Positions 7,663 to 18,522 of a stretch of 33,480 nt of DNA are shown here, in pieces. Source of the DNA: Paramagnetospirillum marisnigri (GTDB lineage: Bacteria; Pseudomonadota; Alphaproteobacteria; Rhodospirillales; Magnetospirillaceae); contig NZ_LWQT01000058.1 of NCBI RefSeq assembly GCF_001650715.1, forward strand, positions 1 to 33,480. The letters run 5' to 3'. How positions within the stretch are numbered: position 1 is the first letter of the stretch; each line of letters begins with the position of its first letter. Both the position numbers and the translations under genes were made by a program. Below the pieces are notes generated by a model that saw only the letters and a program-made list of their open reading frames with translations, was not told where the DNA came from and did no database searches.

Positions 7663-8826
7663 CTATTCCTCTCCCATGCCCCGGCGCGAGATGGGCACGT
7701 CGCGGTGGATATAGGCGCTCATCACCAGGCCCCAGCCCGCCAGCAGGCTCAGCATGGCGGTGCCGCCATAGGAGATCAGCGGCAAGGGCACGCCCACCAC
7801 CGGCACCAGTCCCATCACCATGGCGGTGTTGATGAAGAAATACAGGAAGAAGGTGGTGGTGATGCCATGGGCCACCAGACGGCCGAACTGCGAGCGGCAG
7901 CGCATGGCGATGGCATAGCCGAAGGCCAGCAACAGGGCGTAGAGGCCCAGCAGCACCAGCCCGCCCATCATTCCCCATTCCTCGGCGAACATGGTGAAGA
8001 TGAAGTCGGTCTGCTTCTCGGGCAGGAAGTTGAGGCGGCTTTGGGTCCCCATCATGTAGCCCTTGCCGAACATGCCGCCCGATCCCAGCGCGATCTTGGA
8101 CTGGGTGATGTGATAGCCCGCACCCAGCGGGTCATTCTCGGGGTCCAGGAAGATCAGCACCCGCTTCTTCTGATATTCACGTAGGAATTGCCAGGCCAAG
8201 GGGATGGCCGCCAACCCTCCCGCGATCACCAGCACGAATTTCCATACCCGCACCCCGGCCATGAAGAACAGGGCGCCCGAGGACAGCACCAACATCATGG
8301 CGGTGCCCAGATCGGGCTGCTTCAGCACCAGGATGGCGGGAGCGAAGACCATGATCAGCGGCGGGATCAGAAACAGCGGTCGCCCGATCTCCTGGAAGCC
8401 CGCGCCGTGGAAATAGCGGGCCAGGGCCAGGATCAGCGCGATCTTCATGATCTCGGAGGGCTGCAACTGGATGAAACCCAGGTCGATCCAGCGCTGGGCG
8501 CCCATGCCGATAGTGCCGCGCAACTCCACCGCCACCAGCAATATGAAGGCGATGACATACATGATATAGGCATTGCGCATCCAGAAGCGCAGGTCCACCA
8601 GGGCGATGCCGATCATGATGGAAATGCCGATGGCGAATCGGACCATCTGCTTCATGGCCCAGGGGTCCAGCGAGCCCTGGGCGGCGGAATAGAGGGTCGC
8701 GAAGCCGACGCAGGCGATGGCGGACAGTACCGCGATCAGCGACCAGTTGATCTGCCAGATCTTGTCGCGCACCGACATTTCGGTGCGGTTGAGGCGCGAC
8801 GGCATCCGGGGCATGGGGCGGAGCAT
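7663..8826 (-). CDS. rodA: RodA, peptidoglycan glycosyltransferase of the elongasome
   Basis: This 387-residue polytopic membrane protein is a SEDS-family polymerase that extends glycan strands from lipid II during side-wall growth, working with PBP2. About ten hydrophobic segments are present. Family motifs include GAQRWIDLGFIQLQPSEIMKI, KQPDLGTA, the FLPEKQTDFIF loop that holds conserved Glu and Asp, and a C-terminal GVPLPLISYGGTAML. The ATG at 8826-8824 has AGGAG eight bases upstream and overlaps the mrdA stop by one base (TGATG), so they are coupled. It is the last gene of the mre operon; longer in-frame starts inside mrdA are rejected. Confidence 0.97.
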   Translation of the reverse strand: MLRPMPRMPSRLNRTEMSVRDKIWQINWSLIAVLSAIACVGFATLYSAAQGSLDPWAMKQMVRFAIGISIMIGIALVDLRFWMRNAYIMYVIAFILLVAVELRGTIGMGAQRWIDLGFIQLQPSEIMKIALILALARYFHGAGFQEIGRPLFLIPPLIMVFAPAILVLKQPDLGTAMMLVLSSGALFFMAGVRVWKFVLVIAGGLAAIPLAWQFLREYQKKRVLIFLDPENDPLGAGYHITQSKIALGSGGMFGKGYMMGTQSRLNFLPEKQTDFIFTMFAEEWGMMGGLVLLGLYALLLAFGYAIAMRCRSQFGRLVAHGITTTFFLYFFINTAMVMGLVPVVGVPLPLISYGGTAMLSLLAGWGLVMSAYIHRDVPISRRGMGEE

Positions 8827-10700
8827 CAAAATCTCCTCAGATCCGTGGCGTCGTCCTTGGCTTCGGCGACCCGGGCCAGATCGCGCTTTTGCACCTCGAT
8901 CATGATGTCGCGGGCGATGGGCGCCGCCACCGCCGAGCCGCCACCGCCATGCTCCACCACCACGGCAATGGAATAGCGCGGATTCTCTTCCGGGGCATAG
9001 GCCACGAACAGGGCATGGTCGCGCTCTTTCCAGGGAAGCTGGTCGTTCTTCTTCACACCGGTCTCGCGCTCGCGCATGGTGATGCGCCGCACCTGGGCCG
9101 AGCCGGTCTTGCCCGACAGCCACATGCCTTCCTGGGTGATGCGGGCCTTATAGGCGGTGCCGCCCGGTTCGTTGGACACGGCGAACATGCCCTTCCTGAC
9201 CAGGGCGAGGCTTTGCCGCGACACGTTGAGATTGGGCCATTGGGGATTTGTCCGCGATTTCACCGATTTGTCGACGATGGTGTCGCGGGCCACATGGGGA
9301 ACCACGCCGAATCCGCCATTGGCGATGCGGGCCGTCATCACCGCCAACTGGATGGGAGTGGTGGTGACATAGCCCTGGCCGATGGCGTTGATCAGGGTTT
9401 CGCCCGGATGCCAGGGTTGCTTCAGCGCCTTTTTCTTCCAGGCCTTGTCGGGAATGTTGCCGGGGCGTTCATTGGGCAGGTCGACGCCGGTTGGGCCGCC
9501 CATACCGAAGCGCCGGGCCATCTCGGCGATCTTCTCGAAGCCGGTGCGCCGCGCCACTTCATAGAAATACACGTCGCAGGAATTCTTGATGCCGCTGATC
9601 ATATCCTGGGCGCCGTGACCTTCCTTCTTCCAGCAATGGAACTTGATGCTGCCCATCTGGGTATGGCCCGAGCAGAACACCCGCATCTCCGGGGTGATAT
9701 CACGGGACTCCAGGGCGGCCAGGGCGGTGACCAGCTTGAAGGTCGAGCCAGGGGCGAACTGTCCGGCGATGGCCTTGTTGCTCAGGGGCGAGCGGGGATT
9801 GGTGGACAGGTCCTTCCATTCCTCCGAGGTCAGGCCGCGATTGAAGGCGTTGGGGTCGAAGCTGGGGGTGGAGGCCATGACGATGACGTCGCCGGTATGG
9901 ATGTCCATCACCACCACGGCGGCGCTCTCGTCACCCAGGCGCTGGGCGGCGTATTCCTGCAGCTTGACATCCAGGGTGAGGTTGAGGTCGACGCCGGGCT
10001 CGCCCTCCTTGCGCTCCAATTCGCGGATGACACGGCCGACGGCGTTGACCTCCACCGAACTGGTGCCATGGCGGCCGCGCATGGCCATGTCATAGATGCG
10101 CTCGACGCCACCCTTGCCGATGCGGAAGCCGGGCAACTCCTCCAAGGGGTCGTCGGTCAGCTCGTTCTCGGACACGGCCGAGACATAGCCCAGAATGTGG
10201 GCGCCAAGGCTTTCCAGAGGGTAGTGACGGCTTTGGCCCACATCGATGATGACGCCGGGCAGGTCGGCGGCATTGACCTCGACCCGCGCCACTTCTTCCC
10301 AGGTCAGGTTCTCGCGCACGCTGATGGGAACGAAACTGCGCCGACGGCGCGCCTCCTTGTGGACGCGGGCACGTTCACCGTCACCGATGGTGATGATGCG
10401 CGACAGGGCATCCAGGGTGTAGTCCAGCGACGGCGTGCGTTCGGCCACCACCATGGCACGGTAATTGTGCTGGTTGACCGCCATGGCGATGCCGTTGCGG
10501 TCCAGGATCAGTCCGCGCGGCGGCGCCAGCAGGCGGGTGCTGACCCGGTTGTCCTCGGCCAGCATGGCGTATTTGTTCGCCTCCATGACCTGGAGGTAGT
10601 ACATGCGCGCCGCCAGCGCCCCCATCAGCAGGGCCTTGCCGCCACCCAGAACCAGGGCCCGGCGCGAGAACATCTTGGAACGGTCGTTGTCGTGATACAT
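8826..10700 (-). CDS. mrdA: Penicillin-binding protein 2 (elongasome transpeptidase)
   Basis: This 624-residue protein is anchored by one N-terminal membrane helix (about residues 13-31). It has a PBP dimerisation domain (ANKYAMLAEDNR, PRGLILDRNG) and a transpeptidase domain. The active-site Ser is S319 in GSTFK (Lys322), followed by the SxN-type motif SCD and by KTGS at 531-534. It cross-links peptidoglycan with RodA during cell elongation. It starts ten bases after mreD on the same strand and overlaps rodA. Length and motifs are complete. Confidence 0.97.
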   Translation of the reverse strand: MYHDNDRSKMFSRRALVLGGGKALLMGALAARMYYLQVMEANKYAMLAEDNRVSTRLLAPPRGLILDRNGIAMAVNQHNYRAMVVAERTPSLDYTLDALSRIITIGDGERARVHKEARRRRSFVPISVRENLTWEEVARVEVNAADLPGVIIDVGQSRHYPLESLGAHILGYVSAVSENELTDDPLEELPGFRIGKGGVERIYDMAMRGRHGTSSVEVNAVGRVIRELERKEGEPGVDLNLTLDVKLQEYAAQRLGDESAAVVVMDIHTGDVIVMASTPSFDPNAFNRGLTSEEWKDLSTNPRSPLSNKAIAGQFAPGSTFKLVTALAALESRDITPEMRVFCSGHTQMGSIKFHCWKKEGHGAQDMISGIKNSCDVYFYEVARRTGFEKIAEMARRFGMGGPTGVDLPNERPGNIPDKAWKKKALKQPWHPGETLINAIGQGYVTTTPIQLAVMTARIANGGFGVVPHVARDTIVDKSVKSRTNPQWPNLNVSRQSLALVRKGMFAVSNEPGGTAYKARITQEGMWLSGKTGSAQVRRITMRERETGVKKNDQLPWKERDHALFVAYAPEENPRYSIAVVVEHGGGGSAVAAPIARDIMIEVQKRDLARVAEAKDDATDLRRF

Positions 10701-10709
10701 CGCGCCGCC

Positions 10710-11225
10710 TCACACGTCCTTGAGGAAGGCCATCTGGGTCCGCGACAGGACCCAGGTCAGGACCGGGAAGCAGCACAGCGTCATCAGATATTCGAAAAGA
10801 GCGGGCGAGGGGTCGAGGGTACGGCCCAGCAACAGCGATACCAGCAGCCAGGCCAAGCCGACCGCGCCCGCCGTCAACAGGCCGAAGGCCCACCAGGTCA
10901 CCGCGAAGGACTTGCCCAGGAAGAACTTGCGCTGCGAGGCGGCCGTCCCCTGAACCAGCAACATGACCAGGGCGTTGACCCCCAGCGGGGTGCCGCTGAC
11001 GATGTCGTAAAGCAGGCCGATGATGAAGGCGAGCCAGGCGGGCAGCAGGTCGGGGCGGTAGATCGCCCAGTAATAGACCCCCATCAGCGGCAGCATGGGG
11101 GCAATGCCGGAAAAACCCGGCAGATGGGTGGGGACGGCGGTGAGCAGCAGCAGGATGAAGGTGACGCCAAACGGAACCAGGTGACGGACCCAGGTGTCCA
11201 TCTTCACCCAGATGGACGGCGTCAC
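10710..11225 (-). CDS. mreD: Rod shape-determining protein MreD
   Basis: This 171-residue membrane protein has five or six hydrophobic segments (VTFILLLLTAV, AIYRPDLLPAW, FIIGLLYDIVSGTPLG). The combination of position between mreC and mrdA, length and the LLYDIVSGTPLGVNAL motif identifies MreD. It links MreC to RodA/PBP2 in the inner membrane. Its start overlaps the mreC stop by four bases (ATGA type), which predicts translational coupling. Confidence 0.95.
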   Translation of the reverse strand: MTPSIWVKMDTWVRHLVPFGVTFILLLLTAVPTHLPGFSGIAPMLPLMGVYYWAIYRPDLLPAWLAFIIGLLYDIVSGTPLGVNALVMLLVQGTAASQRKFFLGKSFAVTWWAFGLLTAGAVGLAWLLVSLLLGRTLDPSPALFEYLMTLCCFPVLTWVLSRTQMAFLKDV

Positions 11226-12175
11226 TCCTCTTTCTCCTTGTCCTTGGACTTACGGCGGCGTTCGGGCGGCGGCGGCCGCTCGAACGGGATGATGCCGCCC
11301 AGGCCGAAATCAACGACCGACACGAATTCCAGGTGGTGACGCTGGACGAATGGGTCCACCCGGATGACGCCATCGGACACCGAGGAAACCACCCCGATGG
11401 GAAGGCCTGGAGGAAAAGCGCCGCCGGACGCCGCGGTGATGATCCGGTCGCCCACCGCGATATTGGGGCTGCCCGCCACATAGGTCAGGCGGGGGCGGCC
11501 GGAATTGTCACCCGACAAGATGGCGCGGGTCCGGGTGGATTCCACCAGAATGGGGGTGCGGGCATTGATGTCGGTGATCAGCAGCATGCGCGACGAGCGC
11601 AGGCCGACCTCGGCGATGTGGCCCACCAGGATCTCACCGGACAGAACCGCCTGGCCCTTGCGGATGCCGTCCTTGGACCCGGCGCCCAGCAGCATGGAAT
11701 GACCGAAGGCCGATCCCATGTCGCCGATCACCCGGGCGGTGACGAAGGCGGGGTCGGGATCGGGGATGACGTTGAGGCTCTCGTGCAGGACCACGTTTTC
11801 CGATTCGAGGCGCCGCGCCACCGTCTGCCAATGCATCAGGCGGGCGTTTTCCTCGCGCAGGCGGGCGTTCTCGGTGCGCAGATTGGCCAGTTCGTGGAAG
11901 TTCTGGGTGACCATGGCCACGGTGGCGGCGGGGCGCGACATGGCGTCAAGCACCGGGGCCAGGGCATCGGCCACCAGGGCGCGGGTGCGTTCAATCAGGA
12001 TGATATCGGCCTTGCCCAGGATCATCAGCGCCACCGAGGCGACGATCAATGACAGGAAGGCAAAGCGCTGGACGAGCAGCCTGAACGTGGCGAGCCGACC
12101 TGCCGCACCCGACTGCTTCACCCCTGTCCTCCGTCCTGGAATGTCCACCCTGCCGCGAAGGATGGACTCATCCAT
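11222..12175 (-). CDS. mreC: Rod shape-determining protein MreC
   Basis: This 317-residue bitopic protein has one membrane helix near residues 36-56 (RFAFLSLIVASVALMIL), then a coiled coil (NFHELANLRTENARLREENARL) and two beta-barrel domains in the periplasm (VIGDMGSAFGHSMLLGAG, GIRKGQAVLSG, GVVSSVSDG). It scaffolds RodA/PBP2 on MreB filaments. The short C-terminal tail is highly charged (RRRKSKDKEKEE), which is variable in the family. mreB ends 68 bp upstream on the same strand. Confidence 0.96.
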   Translation of the reverse strand: MDESILRGRVDIPGRRTGVKQSGAAGRLATFRLLVQRFAFLSLIVASVALMILGKADIILIERTRALVADALAPVLDAMSRPAATVAMVTQNFHELANLRTENARLREENARLMHWQTVARRLESENVVLHESLNVIPDPDPAFVTARVIGDMGSAFGHSMLLGAGSKDGIRKGQAVLSGEILVGHIAEVGLRSSRMLLITDINARTPILVESTRTRAILSGDNSGRPRLTYVAGSPNIAVGDRIITAASGGAFPPGLPIGVVSSVSDGVIRVDPFVQRHHLEFVSVVDFGLGGIIPFERPPPPERRRKSKDKEKEE

Positions 12176-12243
12176 TCACACTACTATATCTAGTGATGGC
12201 GCGCCAGTGAAGTTTGGGGTCCGAGCGACCCCATACCCTACAG

Positions 12244-13362
<1,119 letters not shown>

Positions 13363-13391
13363 TCAGAATTTCCCCCAAGCTTGGTGCTATA

Positions 13392-14936
13392 TCACGCCGT
13401 GAGGGCGTCGGGGGCGGTTTTTTGCCGTTTCACCAAAAGTTTGTTCAGCGCGTTGACATAGGCCCGCGCCGAGGCCACCAGAGTGTCGGTCTCGGCGCCC
13501 TGGCCGTTGACGCTCTTGCCGTTTTCCTCGAGGCGCACGGTCACTTCCGCCTGGGCATCGGTTCCCTGCGTCACGGCGCTGACCTGATAGAGCTGCAGCC
13601 GCGCCTCATGGGGGAATAGCGCCTTGATGGCGTTGAAGGTGGCGTCCACGGGCCCGTCGCCGGTGGCGCGCACCTCTTTCACCACGCCGTCCACCGACAG
13701 TTCCAGAACGGCCGACGGCGGCTGGTGCTTGGTGCCGCACAGCACCTCCAGCGACACCAGCTTGACCCGGTCATTGCCGCGCACCACGGCGTCGTCCACC
13801 AGGGCGACGATGTCCTCGTCGAACACGTCCTTCTTGCGGTCGGCCAGATCCTTGAAGCGGGTGAAGGCGTCCTCCACCGCGTTGTCGCCCAACTCGTAGC
13901 CCAGCTCTTTCAGCTTGGCCTTGAAGGCGGCGCGGCCGGAATGCTTGCCCATCACCAGATTGGAGCGGTTCAGTCCCACGGATTCCGGGGTCATGATCTC
14001 GTAGGTTTGGGCATGCTTCAGCACGCCGTCCTGATGGATGCCGGATTCATGGGCGAAGGCGTTCTTGCCGACGATGGCCTTGTTGGGCTGGACCACGAAG
14101 CCGGTGATGGTGGAGACCAGCCGCGAGGCCCGGGTGATGGCCTCGGTCTTGATGCCGGTCTTGAAGGGCATCAGGTCGGGCCGCGTGCGCAGCGCCATGA
14201 CGATCTCTTCCATGGCGGCGTTGCCGGCGCGCTCGCCGAGGCCGTTGATGGTGCATTCGATCTGCCGCGCGCCCTTGCCCACGGCGGCCAGGGAATTGGC
14301 CACGGCCAACCCCAGGTCGTTATGGCAATGGACCGAGATGATGGCCTTGTCGATATTGGGCACCCGGTTGAACAGCATGGCGATCAGGGCGCCGTATTCC
14401 TCGGGGATGGCGTAGCCGACGGTGTCGGGGATGTTGATGGTGCGCGCCCCGGCATGGATGGCGGCCTCGACGCAGCGGCACAGGAAGTCGTGCTCGGTCC
14501 GCGAACCGTCCTCTGCCGACCATTCCACGTCGTCGGTCAGCGAGCGGGCATAGGCCACCGAGTCCTTGACCTTCTCCAGCACCTTTTCCGGCTCCATCTG
14601 CAACTTGTACTTCATGTGCAGCGGGCTGGTGGACAAGAAGGTATGGATACGGCCCGAGGCGGCGGGCCGGATCGCCTCGGCGCAACGGTCGATATCGCCC
14701 TTGGTGGCGCGGGCCAAGCCGCAGATGGTGGATTTGCGGACCGCCTTGGCCACGGCCTCCACCGCTTCGAAATCGCCATTGGAGGCGATGGGGAAGCCCG
14801 CCTCGATGACGTCGACGCCCATCTCCTCCAGGACCAGGGCGATCCTGACCTTCTCCTCCAGATTCATGGAAGCGCCGGGCGATTGCTCGCCGTCGCGGAG
14901 CGTGGTGTCGAAGATGATGACGCGGTTGGTGTCCAT
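13392..14936 (-). CDS. leuA: 2-isopropylmalate synthase
   Basis: This 514-residue enzyme condenses 2-ketoisovalerate with acetyl-CoA, the first committed step of leucine synthesis. The DTTLRDGEQ metal-binding motif is at residues 10-18 and the HxH metal ligands are H203 and H205 (HCHND). [21 protein letters not shown]-type sequence leads to the linker, and a C-terminal LeuA allosteric domain (residues about 390-500) should bind leucine for feedback inhibition. A perfect -35 hexamer TTGACA lies upstream on the minus strand at 15010-15015, but no good -10 box accompanies it, and I found no Leu-rich leader peptide. mreB follows on the same strand. Confidence 0.97.
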   Translation of the reverse strand: MDTNRVIIFDTTLRDGEQSPGASMNLEEKVRIALVLEEMGVDVIEAGFPIASNGDFEAVEAVAKAVRKSTICGLARATKGDIDRCAEAIRPAASGRIHTFLSTSPLHMKYKLQMEPEKVLEKVKDSVAYARSLTDDVEWSAEDGSRTEHDFLCRCVEAAIHAGARTINIPDTVGYAIPEEYGALIAMLFNRVPNIDKAIISVHCHNDLGLAVANSLAAVGKGARQIECTINGLGERAGNAAMEEIVMALRTRPDLMPFKTGIKTEAITRASRLVSTITGFVVQPNKAIVGKNAFAHESGIHQDGVLKHAQTYEIMTPESVGLNRSNLVMGKHSGRAAFKAKLKELGYELGDNAVEDAFTRFKDLADRKKDVFDEDIVALVDDAVVRGNDRVKLVSLEVLCGTKHQPPSAVLELSVDGVVKEVRATGDGPVDATFNAIKALFPHEARLQLYQVSAVTQGTDAQAEVTVRLEENGKSVNGQGAETDTLVASARAYVNALNKLLVKRQKTAPDALTA

Positions 14937-15072
14937 TCAGGGGCTCTTGAAGCGGGCGGGAGGAGGGTGTTTCACGTTGAGGCACAGGGAAGTATGAGTC
15001 TACCCCACATGTCAACAGGATCGTGTGTGAAACATCGGCAATGTGACCATATTTCGTGTTCCCCAACGGAAG

Positions 15073-15101
15073 CGGCCCCAGCGGACCATCCGCCGGGGCC
15101 G
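15073..15101 (-). terminator. Hairpin downstream of the lipoprotein gene
   Basis: CGGCCCC (15073-15079) pairs with GGGGCCG (15095-15101), and GCGGA pairs with TCCGC inside, giving about 12 bp with one mismatch and a CCA loop. It lies just past the stop of the lipoprotein gene. There is no U-run, so termination is only suggested. Confidence 0.35.
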
Positions 15102-15124
15102 TTCCTGGACGAGTCCGCCCGCGC

Positions 15125-15367
15125 CTACTTGCGCAGGTTGACCTGATCGGGGCTGGTCAGGCCACCGATGGCCGCCCCCGCCGCGCCGCCGAGCAAGGCG
15201 GCGCCGACCACCGGCCCGCCCGCGATGGCGGCGATACCGGCACCGCCGGCGGCGCCGATGGCTCCGCCGGACAGGGCTCTCTGCTCCCATTCCTTCATGT
15301 TGGAGCAGCCGGAGACTGTCAAGGCCAAGGCCGCGACAGTCAGTGCGGCAATACGGGACCTCATCAT
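15125..15367 (-). CDS. Small lipoprotein with glycine-zipper region
   Basis: This 80-residue protein begins MMRSR and has a lipoprotein signal with the lipobox VSGC, so it should be lipidated at Cys about residue 20. After a short polar stretch (SNMKEWEQRAL) comes a Gly/Ala-rich segment (GGAIGAAGGAGIAAI, GGAAGAAIGGL). This resembles the glycine-zipper segments of small outer-membrane lipoproteins such as the Rickettsia 17-kDa antigen and OmpA-associated families. ATG 15367 has AAGGAGAG just upstream; a longer start is possible but adds residues in front of the signal. A promoter lies at 15454-15482. Precise function is unknown. Confidence 0.8.
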   Translation of the reverse strand: MMRSRIAALTVAALALTVSGCSNMKEWEQRALSGGAIGAAGGAGIAAIAGGPVVGAALLGGAAGAAIGGLTSPDQVNLRK

Positions 15368-15453
15368 ACTCTCCTTTTCATGTCGAAGACTTGCCTTAGC
15401 TTTCACCTATCAGAGTGAGGCTTGATGGCGATGGTAGGATATTGTGAAGCATA

Positions 15454-15482
15454 ATTATGTGGTCATCTTCACAGAATTTGAA
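15454..15482 (-). promoter_or_regulatory. Promoter for the small lipoprotein gene
   Basis: On the minus strand TTCAAA (15477-15482), a 17-bp spacer and CATAAT (15454-15459) sit in an AT-rich island between two divergent genes. The -10 box matches five of six consensus bases. The predicted leader is about 80 nt. Confidence 0.45.
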
Positions 15483-15497
15483 AAATAGAAGCATTAT
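15468..15497 (+). promoter_or_regulatory. Possible promoter for the 403-residue protein gene
   Basis: TTCACA (15468-15473), an 18-bp spacer and CATTAT (15492-15497) lie on the plus strand. They overlap the divergent lipoprotein promoter, so the two could compete or be co-regulated. Confidence 0.3.
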
Positions 15498-15584
15498 CAT
15501 GTGACCATGGAAAACGGGGTTCCCTCGTCTCCGTCCAGCCTCACGGGAAGGCCACGGGACGAAGGCCGGACCATGGAGATGAAA

Positions 15585-16796
15585 ATGAGTACCGCTTTGA
15601 CCCTTACCCAATCCGCCGACATCGACGAGCGCATCCGCCGCCGGATCAACGGGACGCTGGAAGGGCCGGTCATGACCATCCTGGCGGAGCGGATTCCCGA
15701 TCTGGCGCGGCTGCCCCAGGGTGGCGCCCTGGAAGCGGTCCTCAATGATCATGTCCTGCTGCATCGCTGCTTCCAGTCGTTCCGGGCCGAGCGCCCGCGC
15801 TTTCGCTCGATGCTGGTGGACCGGCGCGACCGTCCGGTGGAGAACGACAACACGCCGCTGGCCTGTGGCCGTAGCGTCAATCAGGTGATCGCCATGATCG
15901 TCCGTTCGGCGGCCAAGCGGCATTTCCGCCGCCGTCAGGAGCGGCTGGCCTTCTGGGGCGGCACCACCGCGCGGCTGGCCGAGCGGCCCGAACCCGGTGT
16001 CGGCGGCCTGCTGGGCTGGCTGATGGGGCGGAGCGACGAGATCCGCAGCCGCCCACCGGCCACGGCCAAATCTCCGGCGGATCAGCTTTACGACGCCATC
16101 CGCCGCTATCTGCTGCATGACTGGCAGGTGCCCATCATCCCGCAATACGCCCGCATGACCCCGCCCGAGGTCCGCGAGCTGGGATCGCGCATCCTGGACT
16201 TCCGCGACGCCGATCAACTAGCGGCCTGGCTGGATGGTGGCACCGAGGGCCGGGTGCCTGCCCTTCTGCCAGAAACCCAGCCCGAACCGCCCGCGTCCCT
16301 GGCCACACCGGTCGCGGAAGAGCCAGTCACAATGCCGCTGCCGCCGGTCATCGGCGCCGCCGCCCTGCCCAGCGCGCCTCTGTTCGGACCCAGCCGCGCC
16401 CGCCTCAGCGAGGTTCTCGGCCCCGATGGCCGCTCGTTGCGCATGGAGACCATGGCCACCATCCTGGTGCGCCCGGAGATCAAGGCCGCCCTGGGCCTGC
16501 CCAGCCGCGAGGAACTGGTGCTGGCGTCCCGCGCGGTGTCGCGAACCGGCGCCGCGACGGTCCGCCGCCTGGTGGTGGATTTCGGCCTGTCGGCGGAGCA
16601 GATGGCGGCGGTGCTGGCCTCGGCGGCGCTGATGCTGCCGCTGGAAGTTTATGAACGGCTTTTCGGCCGCAAGGGCGAGGCGGCCCTGATCCTGGCCCTG
16701 GTGGCCCGCACCCGGGCGGCTGGCCTCGGCCCCGACAGCCCCCCCGATGCCCTGGCCGATTTCACCCGGACCCTGTTCGGCCGCTTCCGGAAGTAA
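15585..16796 (+). CDS. Uncharacterised 403-residue protein
   Basis: I do not recognise this protein. It has no signal peptide or clear membrane span. The N-terminal half is basic and helical (HVLLHRCFQSFRAERPRFRSML, RSAAKRHFRRRQERLAFWGG). A Pro-rich linker (ETQPEPPAS to PPVIGAAALPSAP, about residues 225-265) separates it from an Ala/Leu-rich helical C-terminal domain (LPSREELVLASRAVS, AAVLASAALMLPLEVYERLFGR). Starts at 15501 (GTG), 15507, 15573, 15579 and 15585 are all in frame; 15585 is preferred because GGAG lies six bases upstream and the earlier residues look untranslated. Codon use is GC-rich like the neighbours, so it seems native. It stands alone between the lipoprotein gene and ilvC. 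Confidence 0.75.
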   Translation: MSTALTLTQSADIDERIRRRINGTLEGPVMTILAERIPDLARLPQGGALEAVLNDHVLLHRCFQSFRAERPRFRSMLVDRRDRPVENDNTPLACGRSVNQVIAMIVRSAAKRHFRRRQERLAFWGGTTARLAERPEPGVGGLLGWLMGRSDEIRSRPPATAKSPADQLYDAIRRYLLHDWQVPIIPQYARMTPPEVRELGSRILDFRDADQLAAWLDGGTEGRVPALLPETQPEPPASLATPVAEEPVTMPLPPVIGAAALPSAPLFGPSRARLSEVLGPDGRSLRMETMATILVRPEIKAALGLPSREELVLASRAVSRTGAATVRRLVVDFGLSAEQMAAVLASAALMLPLEVYERLFGRKGEAALILALVARTRAAGLGPDSPPDALADFTRTLFGRFRK

Positions 16797-16820
16797 GAGA
16801 GGTACAAACAAGAGATACTC

Positions 16821-16855
16821 CTCCCCCTCCCCCGGCCCTGCCGGGGGAGGGGGAG
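16821..16855. repeat. Perfect 16-bp hairpin, C/G-rich
   Basis: CTCCCCCTCCCCCGGC at 16821-16836 is followed by a 3-base loop and its exact reverse complement at 16840-16855. It lies between convergent genes. Such GC-rich palindromes recur in intergenic regions of related genomes and resemble the larger element at 21374-21497. It could help end transcription from the left but has no T-run. Confidence 0.6.
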
Positions 16856-16864
16856 ACGGGCATG

Positions 16865-16896
16865 AAAAAGCCCCCGGCGGTGTCCCGCCGGGGCTT
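16865..16896 (-). terminator. Rho-independent terminator of the ilv operon
   Basis: On the minus strand AAGCCCCGGCGG pairs with CCGCCGGGGGCTT (one bulged base, 4-base loop) and is followed by five T residues (16865-16869 complement). It lies about 24 bp past the ilvC stop, the expected position for an intrinsic terminator. Confidence 0.8.
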
Positions 16897-16919
16897 CGTC
16901 GTCGGCATGGAGGTAAGGC

Positions 16920-17993
<1,074 letters not shown>

Positions 17994-18506
17994 CTAAATC
18001 GGATTCGGTCCGCGCGCAATGGCGACGACGCCGGTTCGCGACACATCGGCCAAGCCCAGCGGCGCCATCAGGCTGATGAAGGCATCCACCTTCTCGGTGG
18101 CGCCCACCACCTCGAACACGAAGCTTTCATTGGTGGAATCGATGGCGCGGGCCCGGAAGATATCGGCGATGCGCAAGCTTTCCACCCGCTTGTCGCCGGT
18201 GGCGGTGACTTTGACCAGCGCCAGTTCGCGCGACACATGCGGGCCTTCGGTGGTCAGGTCGTGCACCTTGTAGACCGGCACCAGGCGGCGCAGCTGGTTC
18301 TTGATCTGCTCGATGATCATCTTGGTGCCGCTGGTCACGATGGTGATGCGCGACAGCTTCTCGGTGGCGTCCACCTCGGCCACGGTCAGGCTTTCGATGT
18401 TGTAGCCGCGGCCCGAGAACAGGCCGATGACCCGGGCCAGCACGCCGGATTCGTTGTCGACCAGGACGGCGATGGTGTGGCGCTGGATTTCTTCGTTCTT
18501 GATCAC
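17994..18506 (-). CDS. ilvH: Acetolactate synthase regulatory subunit
   Basis: The 170-residue small subunit has an N-terminal ACT domain (HTIAVLVDNESGVLARVIGLFSGRGYNIESL, quoted here as two parts: HTIAVLVDNESGVLARV and IGLFSGRGYNIESL) and a C-terminal ACT-like regulatory domain. It activates the catalytic subunit and confers valine feedback inhibition. The start is GTG at 18506, with GGGGGA six bases upstream, 16 bp after the ilvI stop. Full length for the family. Confidence 0.96.
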   Translation of the reverse strand: MIKNEEIQRHTIAVLVDNESGVLARVIGLFSGRGYNIESLTVAEVDATEKLSRITIVTSGTKMIIEQIKNQLRRLVPVYKVHDLTTEGPHVSRELALVKVTATGDKRVESLRIADIFRARAIDSTNESFVFEVVGATEKVDAFISLMAPLGLADVSRTGVVAIARGPNPI

Positions 18507-18522
18507 AGTTTTATCCCCCTTC

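Noticed and set aside
8889-11339. An 816-codon open frame on the plus strand opposite mrdA-mreD-mreC
   Set aside because: The three opposite genes are certain; this frame is rich in His, Gly, Gln and Asp and has no domain.
14937-15060. A leucine attenuator before leuA
   Set aside because: No short Leu-rich reading frame with a ribosome-binding site and no terminator hairpin with U-run were found.
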